The notes beneath the pieces were generated by a model, which did no database searches, had not been told where the DNA came from, and worked only from the letters and a program-made list of their open reading frames with translations. 64,000 nucleotides of DNA, from contig JANYES010000022.1 of the NCBI GenBank assembly GCA_025362975.1, positions 1 through 64,000 of the forward strand, written 5' to 3'. A program made the translations under genes and the position numbers. Of the stretch, positions 8,302 to 15,582 are shown one piece after another. This stretch comes from Alphaproteobacteria bacterium. Its GTDB lineage: Bacteria; Pseudomonadota; Alphaproteobacteria; Rickettsiales; SXRF01. Position 1 is the first letter of the stretch, and the number at the start of each line of letters is the position of its first letter.

Positions 8302-8910
8302 TCAGCCCCCTGATTCTTCGAATCCACTTAAATAATTGTGCAGCAGTTCATCGATCATCTTATGCGGATGGTCGGCGCCGAGGCGTTTGAGGCGGCCGTC
8401 GAGGGTGAGCACGGTAATACCGTGCAGGCACGCCCAGAGTAGGCGGGCGCTTGAGCGGGCGGTGCGCATGCTGATGGGGAGGCATTCCATAAGAGTGGTT
8501 TCGATGAGGGTGAACAGGGCGCCGAGGCGGGCTTCGTAGGCTTCGGGCAGGGGGTGATGTGTACCGCTAGCGGGGACGGCGAAGACGGTTTCCCAGGCGC
8601 GGGTGTATTGGTGGGCGAAGTCGACATAGGCGTAGGCGAGGGCTTTGACTTTGCCGGTATCGGCGGGAAGATTGGCGGTCTGGGTATCGCAATAGTCGAA
8701 GAGGCTGCCGATGGTCGCAAAGTTAATATCGAGGACCACGGCGTCCATGTTTTTATAGATATTATAGATGGTGCCGGGGGTGTAGCCGATGTCGTCTGCC
8801 AGCGCGCGGGCGGTTAAGCCGTCCAAACCATGCTCGGCGATCAGTTTTTCAGCTGATGATAGGATAAGTGTTTGAAGTTGTTGCGTTTAATGATCGCTGC
8901 GCCTAGCCAT
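8302..8910 (-). pseudogene. TetR/AcrR-family regulator with nonsense codon 8
   Basis: The protein from about codon 9 reads as a TetR regulator: helix 1, then the HTH LTARALADDIGYTPGTIYNIY, then a C-terminal ligand domain. The natural start appears to be the ATG at 8910, giving MARRSDH, a common TetR opening. A TAA at 8887-8889 follows in the same frame, and the frame then continues TQQLQTLILSSAEKLIAEHG into the HTH. The longest uninterrupted ORF must start at TTG 8826, which would lose helix 1. Either the gene is inactivated, restarts internally, or the base is wrong. A dyad upstream at 8944-8956 fits its operator. Confidence 0.75.
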
Positions 8911-8943
8911 GAATTTCCATTCTGAGCAATGTTTAATTAATAT

Positions 8944-8956
8944 TGAACATCGTTCA
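8944..8956. promoter_or_regulatory. Probable TetR operator
   Basis: TGAAC-ATC-GTTCA is a dyad with 5-bp arms in the divergent spacer between the TetR locus (start 8910) and the small lipoprotein ORF (9005). TetR-family operators usually sit in this position. Confidence 0.45.
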
Positions 8957-9004
8957 TTTGTATGCTGGAAAGAACGAATAGTCAATTTTTACCAAGGATA
9001 GAAA

Positions 9005-9115
9005 ATGTTGGTTGAGATGAAAACGACGCTTAAGAAAACGACCTTGCTGGTGACGGCCTTGTCGATGCTGAGCGGATGTAGCCGTACTTGCGGCAGTGCG
9101 ACGGGGTTGGACTGA
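9005..9115 (+). CDS. Short lipoprotein-like ORF, probably truncated
   Basis: This 36-residue ORF starts MLVEMKTTLKK, followed by a hydrophobic stretch and the lipobox-like LSGC, then stops 11 residues after the cysteine. In the +1 frame the sequence stays open for about 40 codons and is Gly/Ala-rich, so a frameshift in a small glycine-rich lipoprotein is possible. It is divergent from the TetR locus and may be the remains of its target. The stretch 9116-9297 has no other gene I can support. Confidence 0.4.
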   Translation: MLVEMKTTLKKTTLLVTALSMLSGCSRTCGSATGLD

Positions 9116-9297
9116 TGATCGCTATGATACCGCCGTTGGCGCTGGTGGCGCTGTGAGTGGATATTCTAAATACCGTTCAGGCGGTGCCGGGGCATGTGCT
9201 GGTGGCACCGGCGGCGATCGATACCAAGGCGCTGGAACGCGCGCTTGAGCATGCGCGCGAGCCGGACTGGAATATTGCACTTAAAATTTGGGGCAGT

Positions 9298-9843
9298 TTA
9301 AGGTTTGCCGTCGGTGCGGGCCAGGGTCAGCAAGCCTTGTATGCCGCCTTCGGTGGGGGCCTGGCGGACTTTGGCGACCAGCAGAAGGTGATTGCCGTTG
9401 ACGAGCGCCTCATAGGTGCGGTGGGTTTCGCCGTCGGGCGTGGTTTCGTTGGTTTTTAAGTGGAATGGCGAATGGGATTCCTCGAACCAGTAATCCATCT
9501 GGTGGACGAATTCGGGGCCATTGAGTTTCTGAACGAGGACCATGCACATGGGCTGGTCGAAGGCGTTGAGCACGACGCCGTGGCCGACGCTCGGCAGCGC
9601 GTAGACCTTGCCGGGCTTGCCTTGCAGGAAGGCGCTTTCGGCCTTGGTGTTCATTTCGGGAAGTTTTTGCAGCTCGGCGACGTGCTGGACGCTGTCACCG
9701 GCGCCTAAGGGAGTGAAGCACGAGAGCAGGAAGGCTTTGACGGATTTGGCTTCGTAGCTGTCGGGCGCGGGTTGGGCGGGCGCTTGCGCGTAGACGGGTT
9801 GCAGCATGGCGGCGAACAGGGCGGCGGCGAGGAGTGGTTTCAT
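9298..9843 (-). CDS. Secreted protein of unknown function
   Basis: I do not recognise this 181-residue protein. The start at 9843 gives a clear Sec signal peptide (MKPLLAAALFAAMLQPVYAQA), so the longer ORF start at 9909 is rejected. The mature part holds two cysteines, one in FLLSCFTPLG and one in QPMCMVLVQ, which could form a disulfide in the periplasm. A basic small protein lies upstream on the same strand (18-bp gap), so the two may be co-transcribed. Confidence 0.7.
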   Translation of the reverse strand: MKPLLAAALFAAMLQPVYAQAPAQPAPDSYEAKSVKAFLLSCFTPLGAGDSVQHVAELQKLPEMNTKAESAFLQGKPGKVYALPSVGHGVVLNAFDQPMCMVLVQKLNGPEFVHQMDYWFEESHSPFHLKTNETTPDGETHRTYEALVNGNHLLLVAKVRQAPTEGGIQGLLTLARTDGKP

Positions 9844-9860
9844 GGTGTGTGTCCCTTTCA

Positions 9861-10157
9861 TTACATGCCCCTGCCCCCGCCACCACTGGTGCCAGCAAAG
9901 CGGTTCCATCTTTCTTTCGACTCACGTTTCTTACCCGTCAGGCGGTTGCGGACTTTAGAGACTTTGGCGCTCCATTCCTTTTCCTTCTTGCGCTTGTCGC
10001 GCTTGCGGGGCTTGCTTTTGCTGTCCTCATCCTTGACGCGGGCGGCTTCGACGCGGCGCTGGCGGACCAGCTGGTACATCTGCTCGTGCGCCCGGTTCTT
10101 CTTGTATAGAAGCTTTTTCTTCTCTTTTTTGGATAGGTGGCGGAACTTTCTAGCCAT
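9861..10157 (-). CDS. Small, very basic protein
   Basis: A 98-residue protein with about 40% Lys/Arg (MARKFRHLSKKEKKKLLYKKNR...) and a Gly-rich tail. It has no recognisable domain. The composition suits nucleic-acid or ribosome binding, but this is a guess. No clear ribosome binding site is visible. It lies just upstream of the secreted protein at 9298-9843. The stretch 10158-10421 holds nothing I can support. Confidence 0.5.
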   Translation of the reverse strand: MARKFRHLSKKEKKKLLYKKNRAHEQMYQLVRQRRVEAARVKDEDSKSKPRKRDKRKKEKEWSAKVSKVRNRLTGKKRESKERWNRFAGTSGGGGRGM

Positions 10158-10421
10158 TGCCGCGCGTCATGTACCGTCGCCGGAAGTGGTGGCGGTGGCT
10201 TTCTTGCAGGAGCGAAAGAGCGGGCTGTGTGGTCGTCGGTTGGCTCATCGGTGGCGGTCGACTCAAACGTTAACGGAAAAGGGGGAGCCAGTATGCAAAG
10301 ATATTGCAGATATTGCAAATGTTTAATCCCAACCCGCCAAGATATATACGATTACTCCCGATTCAACACTTGCTATCGTCTCCGGGCTGTGGCATTTTCC
10401 GCCGTCTTAAGCGTTACATAC

Positions 10422-10496
10422 GCTGCTGTAGCTCAGTGGTAGAGCACGTCATTGGTAATGACGGGGTCGAGTGTTCGATTCACTTCAGCAGCACCA
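10422..10496 (+). tRNA. tRNA-Thr(GGT)
   Basis: A 75-nt cloverleaf. Acceptor strands are GCTGCTG (10422-10428) and CAGCAGC (10486-10492), followed by A and an encoded CCA. The anticodon stem CGTCA/TGACG encloses TTGGTAA with anticodon GGT. The T-loop contains GTTCGATTC. Confidence 0.97.
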
Positions 10497-10499
10497 TAA

Positions 10500-10524
10500 C
10501 TCTGCGAAATATGCGGAGAATTTT
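10500..10524 (+). terminator. Likely tRNA-Thr terminator
   Basis: CTCTGC and GCGGAG can pair (one G-U) across a 7-nt loop, followed by AATTTT directly after the tRNA. The following stretch 10525-10792 is AT-rich and has no supported gene. Confidence 0.4.
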
Positions 10525-10792
10525 GGGGCGCATGTCTTGGAGCCGGGTTTAGGCAGCAATTAATACTGCTATAAGACTGCAAAAGCAGACTTCAAAAATA
10601 TTTTCATCGTTTGAGCACAAGGCATCTGCAAGTGCCTCTATTAGCTAAATATACCCAAATTTACGAATTTTGGCAGGGTCTTCCATTTCACCCTTAGTAC
10701 TGCTATATTCAGATTAATCTTTTTTGTGCTTACTGGAGGGTATGAATAAAAAGGGGTTTTGTTATGATAACTCTTGGATAAAGGTCTCCAGT

Positions 10793-10981
10793 ATGATTTC
10801 ACCTACCCCCACCTACCTGACCGAAAAGCAGGTTTCAAAACTTTTCGAAATTTCCGTTTTCACCTTGCAGAAGCATCGCCAGAAACGGATTGGTTTTCCT
10901 TGGTATAAAATCGGTCGGTCTATTCGTTACCGACTCGACGAATGCTTGGCATTTCTTCAAAACGCTAAAGCCGGGGCCTAA
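10793..10981 (+). CDS. Excisionase-like HTH protein
   Basis: A 62-residue MerR/excisionase-type helix-turn-helix protein (YLTEKQVSKLFEISVFTLQKHR, then GFPWYKIGRSIRYRLDECLAFL). I chose ATG 10793, which has AAGG upstream, over the longer ORF start at 10724. The Rep-like gene follows immediately after its stop codon, so the two form one unit downstream of tRNA-Thr. This pairing is typical of small satellites or plasmid-derived elements. Confidence 0.75.
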   Translation: MISPTPTYLTEKQVSKLFEISVFTLQKHRQKRIGFPWYKIGRSIRYRLDECLAFLQNAKAGA

Positions 10982-11509
10982 ATGAATTACCCGGATCAAG
11001 ACGCCCCGTTATATCAACGGGCGGGAGAAGCTGTGCGTGAATGGTTGGGGGCTATGGCCTTCAACCACTTCACCACCTTTAATTTCAATCAGGATACGAC
11101 TCTTCGTGGCAGCAAAAAGGCGATAAAGGACTTTTTAGCTCGTTGGGATCGGTTAGTTTTGGGGAAACACTTCCAACGGCAACCTAAAGCCAAGAGGACG
11201 TTCTTAATCGGGTTCGTCGAGCATATCGATTCGAATCTGCATTATCACGCCTTGGTTCGACCTGCGATTGGCTGTCCACCGTACCAGCCGAATTTCGTGT
11301 TGGAAGCACCGAGTCTCTGGAAACAATTAATTCCATCGGGACAGCTTTACATCCCCAAAGATACGGTCGAAGCACTTTTTGAAAAAAAGGCGATATCTGC
11401 CGAACACCTTGACCGCATTGCGGCCTACATCACCAAAGACCTAAAAAAGGAAACTAATTATGAACACTTTGTCATCTCGGATGAGTTTTTGCCCTCGTCC
11501 ATTCGTTAA
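10982..11509 (+). CDS. HUH Rep-like initiator (putative)
   Basis: A 175-residue protein with two marks of HUH endonucleases that start rolling-circle replication. These are a His-hydrophobic-His motif (LHYHALVR, H87-Y88-H89) after a hydrophobic strand, and a downstream YITK (Y149 to K152) matching the Y-x-x-K catalytic tyrosine motif. The N-terminal TTFNFNQ stretch suits motif I. No helicase domain is present. It directly follows the excisionase-like gene and overlaps the small ORF at 11460. A long hairpin at 11641-11689 could be its origin. The assignment rests on motifs only. Confidence 0.6.
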   Translation: MNYPDQDAPLYQRAGEAVREWLGAMAFNHFTTFNFNQDTTLRGSKKAIKDFLARWDRLVLGKHFQRQPKAKRTFLIGFVEHIDSNLHYHALVRPAIGCPPYQPNFVLEAPSLWKQLIPSGQLYIPKDTVEALFEKKAISAEHLDRIAAYITKDLKKETNYEHFVISDEFLPSSIR

Positions 11510-11633
11510 GCTCGGCACCTACGATTTTAGCGAAAGCGAATTAGATTTCGAAAGCTGGCACGAAGAATTTCAGGCCAGCGTCGAATATTTGATTCAAAGT
11601 AACTTCGCCGATGCCGAGTACCTGCTTGCCTAA
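11460..11633 (+). CDS. Small acidic protein overlapping Rep
   Basis: A 57-residue ORF starts inside the Rep-like gene in another frame and runs 124 bp past it. It is acidic after residue 20 (YDFSESELDFESWHEEF) and reads as coding. I know no family. It could be a copy-control or accessory protein of the element. Confidence 0.5.
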   Translation: MNTLSSRMSFCPRPFVKLGTYDFSESELDFESWHEEFQASVEYLIQSNFADAEYLLA

Positions 11634-11640
11634 ATAAGTC

Positions 11641-11689
11641 GAATCCCGCACTGAAGGAGGGGGCCACCCTCTGCTTCAGTGCGGGATTC
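11641..11689. repeat. 16-bp perfect inverted repeat hairpin
   Basis: GAATCCCGCACTGAAG (11641-11656) and its exact complement (11674-11689) enclose 17 nt that hold a second 5-bp stem (GAGGG/CCCTC). No T-tract follows, so it is not a classic terminator. It starts eight bases after the stop of the small ORF behind the HUH-Rep gene, where a single-strand origin or nick site would be plausible. Confidence 0.75.
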
Positions 11690-11699
11690 ATCGGCCCTG

Positions 11700-11930
11700 A
11701 CCGTCATACAGGATTTGTCAGATCAGGTGCACCACTTGATTTTGCCGCCGGATAAACATTTTAAAAAATACTCGCGATCATCACCCCCAACTTTGCGTTG
11801 TTTTTAAGATCTGGCGCAAGCGTTGCAAGTGGCGTAAATTCTGCCAAAAATATGATTGAAGATTGGCGTAAGCAATTTCAGGAACGCGATCCTGAGTACG
11901 ATATATCTAAGTGCTTGGGGAGTCGTTGAC
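11700..11930 (+). pseudogene. Possible frameshifted gene remnant
   Basis: The sequence stays open in two successive frames. One runs through DLSDQVHHLILPPDKHF to a stop near 11816. The other runs through NMIEDWRKQFQERDPEYDI to a stop at 11930. Together they look like one protein end split by a frameshift. I do not recognise it. Confidence 0.25.
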
Positions 11931-11988
11931 TAGGCGGCTGGCTTTAGGCACGCAGCTGATGGCGGCGTTTTCGTAAAAAGGAGTTTCT

Positions 11989-12726
11989 ATGAGCAATCTC
12001 GTAAGCAAAGTGCCGCAGTTGACGCTTGCCTTCTGGGTGACCAAGATTCTGGCGACGACCCTGGGGGAGACAGGTGGCGATGCGCTATCGATGACGCTGG
12101 GGCTTGGCTACGCGTGGAGCACGGCTATTTTTTCGGTGTTTTTTTTGATTGCGGTGATTACGCAGGTACGCGCGAGCGCCTTTCATCCATTTTTGTACTG
12201 GGCGGTAATTGTGACGACTACAACGGTCGGGACCACGATGGCGGATTTTGCCGATAGGTCGCTGGGCATGGGGTATCCGGGTGGGACGATTCTGCTGTTT
12301 TCGTTGCTTGCGGCAACGCTTGTCCTGTGGCGTTGGCGCACGGGCTCTATTTCCGTGAGCCGGATCGCAACACCCGAAGCGGAAATTTTTTACTGGGTGG
12401 CAATTTTATATTCCAATACGCTGGGCACGGCGCTGGGGGATTTCCTGTCGGATTCGGGGCCTGGGTATGAGGGCGCGGCACTGGTGTTTTCGGCGGTGTT
12501 GGCGGTGATTGCACTGGGGTATTATTATACGAACATCTCGCGCACGGCGCTGTTCTGGTTGGCATTCATCCTGACCCGTCCGCTCGGGGCAACGCTGGGC
12601 GATTTGCTGACTAAAACATACGCACAGGGCGGGTTCGATTTGAGCCGTTTCAGCTCGACAGCAGTGATTGGGTTGGCGATGGTCGTGAGCATCCTGCTAA
12701 GTTCGCGCAAGGCTGGCAAACATTGA
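11989..12726 (+). CDS. DUF347 (COG4705) membrane protein
   Basis: A 245-residue integral membrane protein with four DUF347 repeats: KVPQLTLAFWVTKILATTLGET, then VIVTTTTVGTTMADFADRSLG, AILYSNTLGTALGDFLSD, and FILTRPLGATLGDLLTK. Each repeat pairs a helix with a conserved T-(L/V/M)-G-(D/E)-like turn that may line a channel. The family has been described only as a membrane-anchored protein; transport of a small ion or solute is possible. A strong ribosome binding site (AAGGAG) precedes the ATG. Confidence 0.9.
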   Translation: MSNLVSKVPQLTLAFWVTKILATTLGETGGDALSMTLGLGYAWSTAIFSVFFLIAVITQVRASAFHPFLYWAVIVTTTTVGTTMADFADRSLGMGYPGGTILLFSLLAATLVLWRWRTGSISVSRIATPEAEIFYWVAILYSNTLGTALGDFLSDSGPGYEGAALVFSAVLAVIALGYYYTNISRTALFWLAFILTRPLGATLGDLLTKTYAQGGFDLSRFSSTAVIGLAMVVSILLSSRKAGKH

Positions 12727-12785
12727 TGAGTGCAAAATCGCTCCATGTAGTGTAAGAACGCTACGAATCAACGATGGGGCTGGGC

Positions 12786-13283
12786 ATGCGTAAACTTCTG
12801 GTGATGCTTGTGACTTTTGGCATGTTTGCGCAAGCGGCGCAGGCACAGGGCCCGGTGAATTTACTGTCGGTGGCGCAAGGCGCGCGGATTGCGACGGCAC
12901 CGAATCCGATCTGGGAAATGATTGTCGCGGGCGGGGACCGCACGTTTATCTGGGCATGGGTGGGGCAGGAAGTGGTGTTCGCGTTCAAGGACGATAAGCC
13001 GGTGACGTTCCGCAAATTTGAAATCGAAATCCCTTACGAGCAGGTACAGAATATCCGTGAATTCGAACTGCTGGTGTCGGATTCGGAAGATGACGCGGCG
13101 TTTAAATCGCTGGGACGGTTTACGGCGCGCAACGTGGTGCAGGAGAATCTGTATCAGGGGTTTATGCTCGGCAAAATCACAGCAAAGTATTTTAAATTCC
13201 GCGTCATTTCCAATTACGGCGGGCCGACGCAGGTTCAGGGCAATACCCAGATTTTCCAGATCAGGCTACTGCCAGCACTTTAG
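12786..13283 (+). CDS. Secreted protein with discoidin-like fold (putative)
   Basis: The ATG at 12786 gives a clean signal peptide (MRKLLVMLVTFGMFAQAAQAQ); an in-frame ATG at 12774 is the alternative. The mature 145 residues carry beta-rich patterns typical of F5/8 type C (discoidin) domains: FRKFEIEIP, ELLVSDSEDDAAFKSLGRF, KYFKFRVISNYGG. Such domains bind carbohydrate or surfaces outside the membrane. The 3' end overlaps the convergent Crp/Fnr gene by 23 bp. Confidence 0.65.
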   Translation: MRKLLVMLVTFGMFAQAAQAQGPVNLLSVAQGARIATAPNPIWEMIVAGGDRTFIWAWVGQEVVFAFKDDKPVTFRKFEIEIPYEQVQNIREFELLVSDSEDDAAFKSLGRFTARNVVQENLYQGFMLGKITAKYFKFRVISNYGGPTQVQGNTQIFQIRLLPAL

Positions 13284-14031
13284 CGGCGAGCTTTTGATGC
13301 GCGGTGCAATCCTCGCGAGCCGAGCAGCATTCGCAGATGTAGCGCTGCACCCGCGCGCTGTCGTGGACGACGATTTTGGCATCCTGCACTTCTATACCGT
13401 GTTGTTTTAAGCTGCTGGCGCAGCGCGAGAAGGTTTCGCGCTCGATGCCAAGGCGCGAGGCGATGAGGGCTTTGCTGTAGGGCAGTTCAAAATGGTGCAC
13501 GTCGAGACCGTGGACTTCGCCGAGGCGCAATAAAAAACAGGCCATTTGCTGGGAGGCGGTCATGGTGCGTTTATGCACGGCTTCGATTTCAAGGGTCCGC
13601 GAATAATGCGACAGGGACATCAGTAAATTTAGGGCCACGGCCTGATTCCGGGCGGCGTTTTTGAGCCACTCAGCGGGGAACCAGACGATGATCGAATCTT
13701 CAAGGGCGATGGCGCTGGATTGCTGGCGGCTGCCGCCGGACTTGAAAATTTCCGTTTTTCCAAGGGTTTTGCCTTTAAGGATAATGTCGCTGGTATGACT
13801 GCGGCCATCGGGGGTTTCGCGCAATAGCTGGATGCTGCCGGAGCAAACGATGTAGAAGTAATCGACGGGGTCGCCCTGACGGAAAAGATGCTTGCGGCGG
13901 GGCAGGTACTGGATTTTACCGTGGTGTAATAATGATTCCAGTTCAAGGTGGTTGACGCCGCGAAACAACGGCATGTGGATGATGTCGGGGAAGGCCTGCT
14001 GAGGTGCTGGGAGATCCCGGCTAGTGGGCAT
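13261..14031 (-). CDS. Crp/Fnr-family transcriptional regulator
   Basis: This 256-residue protein has a cyclic-nucleotide-binding-like beta-roll (about 18-130: LFRQGDPVDYFYIVCSGSIQLL) and a C-terminal winged HTH (about 165-225: KALIASRLGIERETFSRCASSLKQHGI). It lacks the N-terminal cysteine cluster of FNR. A cysteine-rich tail (CECCSAREDC) might bind metal. A near-perfect palindrome at 14061-14078 lies 30 bp upstream and could be an autoregulatory site. The signal cannot be told. Confidence 0.93.
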   Translation of the reverse strand: MPTSRDLPAPQQAFPDIIHMPLFRGVNHLELESLLHHGKIQYLPRRKHLFRQGDPVDYFYIVCSGSIQLLRETPDGRSHTSDIILKGKTLGKTEIFKSGGSRQQSSAIALEDSIIVWFPAEWLKNAARNQAVALNLLMSLSHYSRTLEIEAVHKRTMTASQQMACFLLRLGEVHGLDVHHFELPYSKALIASRLGIERETFSRCASSLKQHGIEVQDAKIVVHDSARVQRYICECCSAREDCTAHQKLAAKVLAVA

Positions 14032-14060
14032 GGCGCATTGGGTTTGAAATTTTGACAGAA

Positions 14061-14078
14061 AAAATAACCAGTTATTTT
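14061..14078. promoter_or_regulatory. Palindrome upstream of Crp/Fnr gene
   Basis: AAAATAAC-CA-GTTATTTT has 8-bp perfect arms in the spacer between the divergent Crp/Fnr and XRE genes. It is not an FNR or CRP consensus, so the bound factor is unknown. Confidence 0.45.
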
Positions 14079-14110
14079 AAACTGCCTCCCCGTTCTATTG
14101 TCAAGCCTTA

Positions 14111-14124
14111 GTAACTCTTGTTAC
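14111..14124. promoter_or_regulatory. Possible XRE operator
   Basis: GTAAC-TCTT-GTTAC is a short dyad about 40 bp upstream of the first XRE gene, where an autoregulatory operator would be expected. Confidence 0.35.
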
Positions 14125-14162
14125 CTTTTTTTCTTGGATAATCTAGTTAGTGTGTGCGTAGT

Positions 14163-14444
14163 ATGTTGAAAAATCATTCTACTCGCGTTGTATCAGAAGT
14201 CGTCAAGCAGCTCAGGGATTTGCGCAAAAAGAAGGGCCTTTCCCACGAAGCGCTTGCTGAAAAAGCTGGTGTCAGCCGTCCGGCAGTAAGCCATATCGAA
14301 AGCGGCAAGCGCAAGCCGTCGCTCGTGGTGACGGTAAAGCTATGCGATGCGCTGGAGGTCGACCTTTCGGAGATACTGCGCGAAGTGGAAAAACACTATC
14401 CGCTGCCAGCCAAACCGCAGCTTGAAGCCGCAGTAGAAAAGTAA
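14163..14444 (+). CDS. XRE-family HTH regulator (copy 1)
   Basis: A 93-residue protein made almost entirely of a Cro/C1-type HTH (LRDLRKKKGLSHEALAEKAG, then SRPAVSHIESGKRKPSL). I chose ATG 14163 over an upstream in-frame GTG at 14154. It is followed 81 bp later by a close paralogue, and the two share the recognition helix RPAVSHIESGKRKPSL, so they should bind the same sites. Confidence 0.9.
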   Translation: MLKNHSTRVVSEVVKQLRDLRKKKGLSHEALAEKAGVSRPAVSHIESGKRKPSLVVTVKLCDALEVDLSEILREVEKHYPLPAKPQLEAAVEK

Positions 14445-14452
14445 ATTATATG

Positions 14453-14492
14453 TGACTTATGTCAATTCGTTCTACTTTGGGTGTGACAAAGT
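14453..14492. promoter_or_regulatory. Dyads between the two XRE genes
   Basis: TGAC-TTAT-GTCA (14453-14464) and ACTTTG-N7-CAAAGT (14474-14492) lie in the 81-bp gap ahead of XRE copy 2. They may be operators for one or both regulators. Confidence 0.3.
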
Positions 14493-14525
14493 GGAACATC
14501 AATAATAGGCAGGGGGGCCTAGGGG

Positions 14526-14792
14526 ATGAAAACAAAACATTGTTCAGAGCTGGTCGGCCACGCCGTCAGCCGCATGCGCCAGCTGCGCATGGAACTTGGA
14601 TTATCCCATGAAAAAATCGCCAATCGCGCCGGGATTACACGCCCCGCGGTCAGTCATATTGAAAGCGGCAAGCGCAAGCCGTCGCTGGCGATGGCGGTGA
14701 AGCTGGCCTATGCGCTGGATGTGGAGTTGTCGGAAATCCTGAAATATGCCGAGAGCGTGGGCGCAGCGCAGCCGAGCGAAACTACAGTCTAA
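14526..14792 (+). CDS. XRE-family HTH regulator (copy 2)
   Basis: An 88-residue paralogue of the XRE gene just upstream, with the same layout (MRQLRMELGLSHEKIANRAG, RPAVSHIESGKRKPSL, then ELSEILKYAE). The identical recognition region and divergent ends suggest a tandem duplication. It could form homo- or heterodimers with copy 1. Confidence 0.9.
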   Translation: MKTKHCSELVGHAVSRMRQLRMELGLSHEKIANRAGITRPAVSHIESGKRKPSLAMAVKLAYALDVELSEILKYAESVGAAQPSETTV

Positions 14793-14802
14793 GGCCAGCA
14801 AT

Positions 14803-15582
14803 TTAAGGGTTGTAACGGCCCGTGACGGTGGCGAGCAGCTCTTTTAAAATCCTTACATACGCTTTGTAGCCGATAATCTTGCTGTGCGGCAGCTTGTCGT
14901 TGCGGTAGACGCGCGACACGGGGATTTCACAGACGCGTAAACGCAGGCGCGGCGCGATGTAGTTGAAGAAATACTGGAGCCCATAGCGCACGAAGATGGC
15001 ACGAAATGGCTGTACGCCGGGATGTTCTAGCATGGCGCGGCTGCAGGCTTTGTAGCCGTTCATGGCGTCGGTGTAGCGGTAGCCGGTAGCGATGGCGACG
15101 ACGGGATTGAAGACCAGCTTGATCCCCAGGATGCGGATCAGCGGGGTATTGCGGTGCACACCCCCGGGCAGGAAGCGCGAGCCTTGAATGAAATCACAAC
15201 CCTGTTCGAGTTTGGCGATGAAGGCGGGGATAGCGTCGACGCCGTCCTTGCCGTTGCCATCCATCATGATGACGCCTTTGTAGCCCTGTTCGAGCGCGTA
15301 GCAAAGGGCGATGCGGTATTGCACGCTTAAGCCGCGCGCGGGGCCAGTGCTGATGAGCAGGGTGCGGATTTTGCCTTCGAGGGCGGCGACTGACGTAGCG
15401 CCGTCGTCGGAGCTGCCGTCGGCGATGACGATGTCGACATGCTGGCGGTAGGGCTGGAGGGCTTCCAACTGGCGGGTGAATTTTTCGCCTTCATTGTAGA
15501 CGCCGATGAGTAGGACGTAGGGTTTTTCACAGGCGTGGAACTCATGCGAGCTGGAGTGCGGGATATCTGTGGTTTTCATCAT
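14803..15582 (-). CDS. Family 2 glycosyltransferase
   Basis: A 259-residue GT2 enzyme of the dolichyl-phosphate-mannose/undecaprenyl-phosphate-sugar synthase type. It has the GT-A nucleotide-binding start (LLIGVYNEGEKF, IVIADGSSDDG) and the metal-binding MMDGNGKDG. There is no clear C-terminal membrane pair, so it is probably peripheral. It overlaps the upstream membrane GT39-like gene by ATGA. Such pairs often supply a lipid-linked sugar that the membrane enzyme transfers. Confidence 0.88.
   Translation of the reverse strand: MMKTTDIPHSSSHEFHACEKPYVLLIGVYNEGEKFTRQLEALQPYRQHVDIVIADGSSDDGATSVAALEGKIRTLLISTGPARGLSVQYRIALCYALEQGYKGVIMMDGNGKDGVDAIPAFIAKLEQGCDFIQGSRFLPGGVHRNTPLIRILGIKLVFNPVVAIATGYRYTDAMNGYKACSRAMLEHPGVQPFRAIFVRYGLQYFFNYIAPRLRLRVCEIPVSRVYRNDKLPHSKIIGYKAYVRILKELLATVTGRYNP

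Noticed and set aside
10422-11990. tRNA-Thr as a second integration site with a direct repeat
   Set aside because: I found no convincing copy of the tRNA-Thr 3' end downstream to 11990, and no integrase is present.
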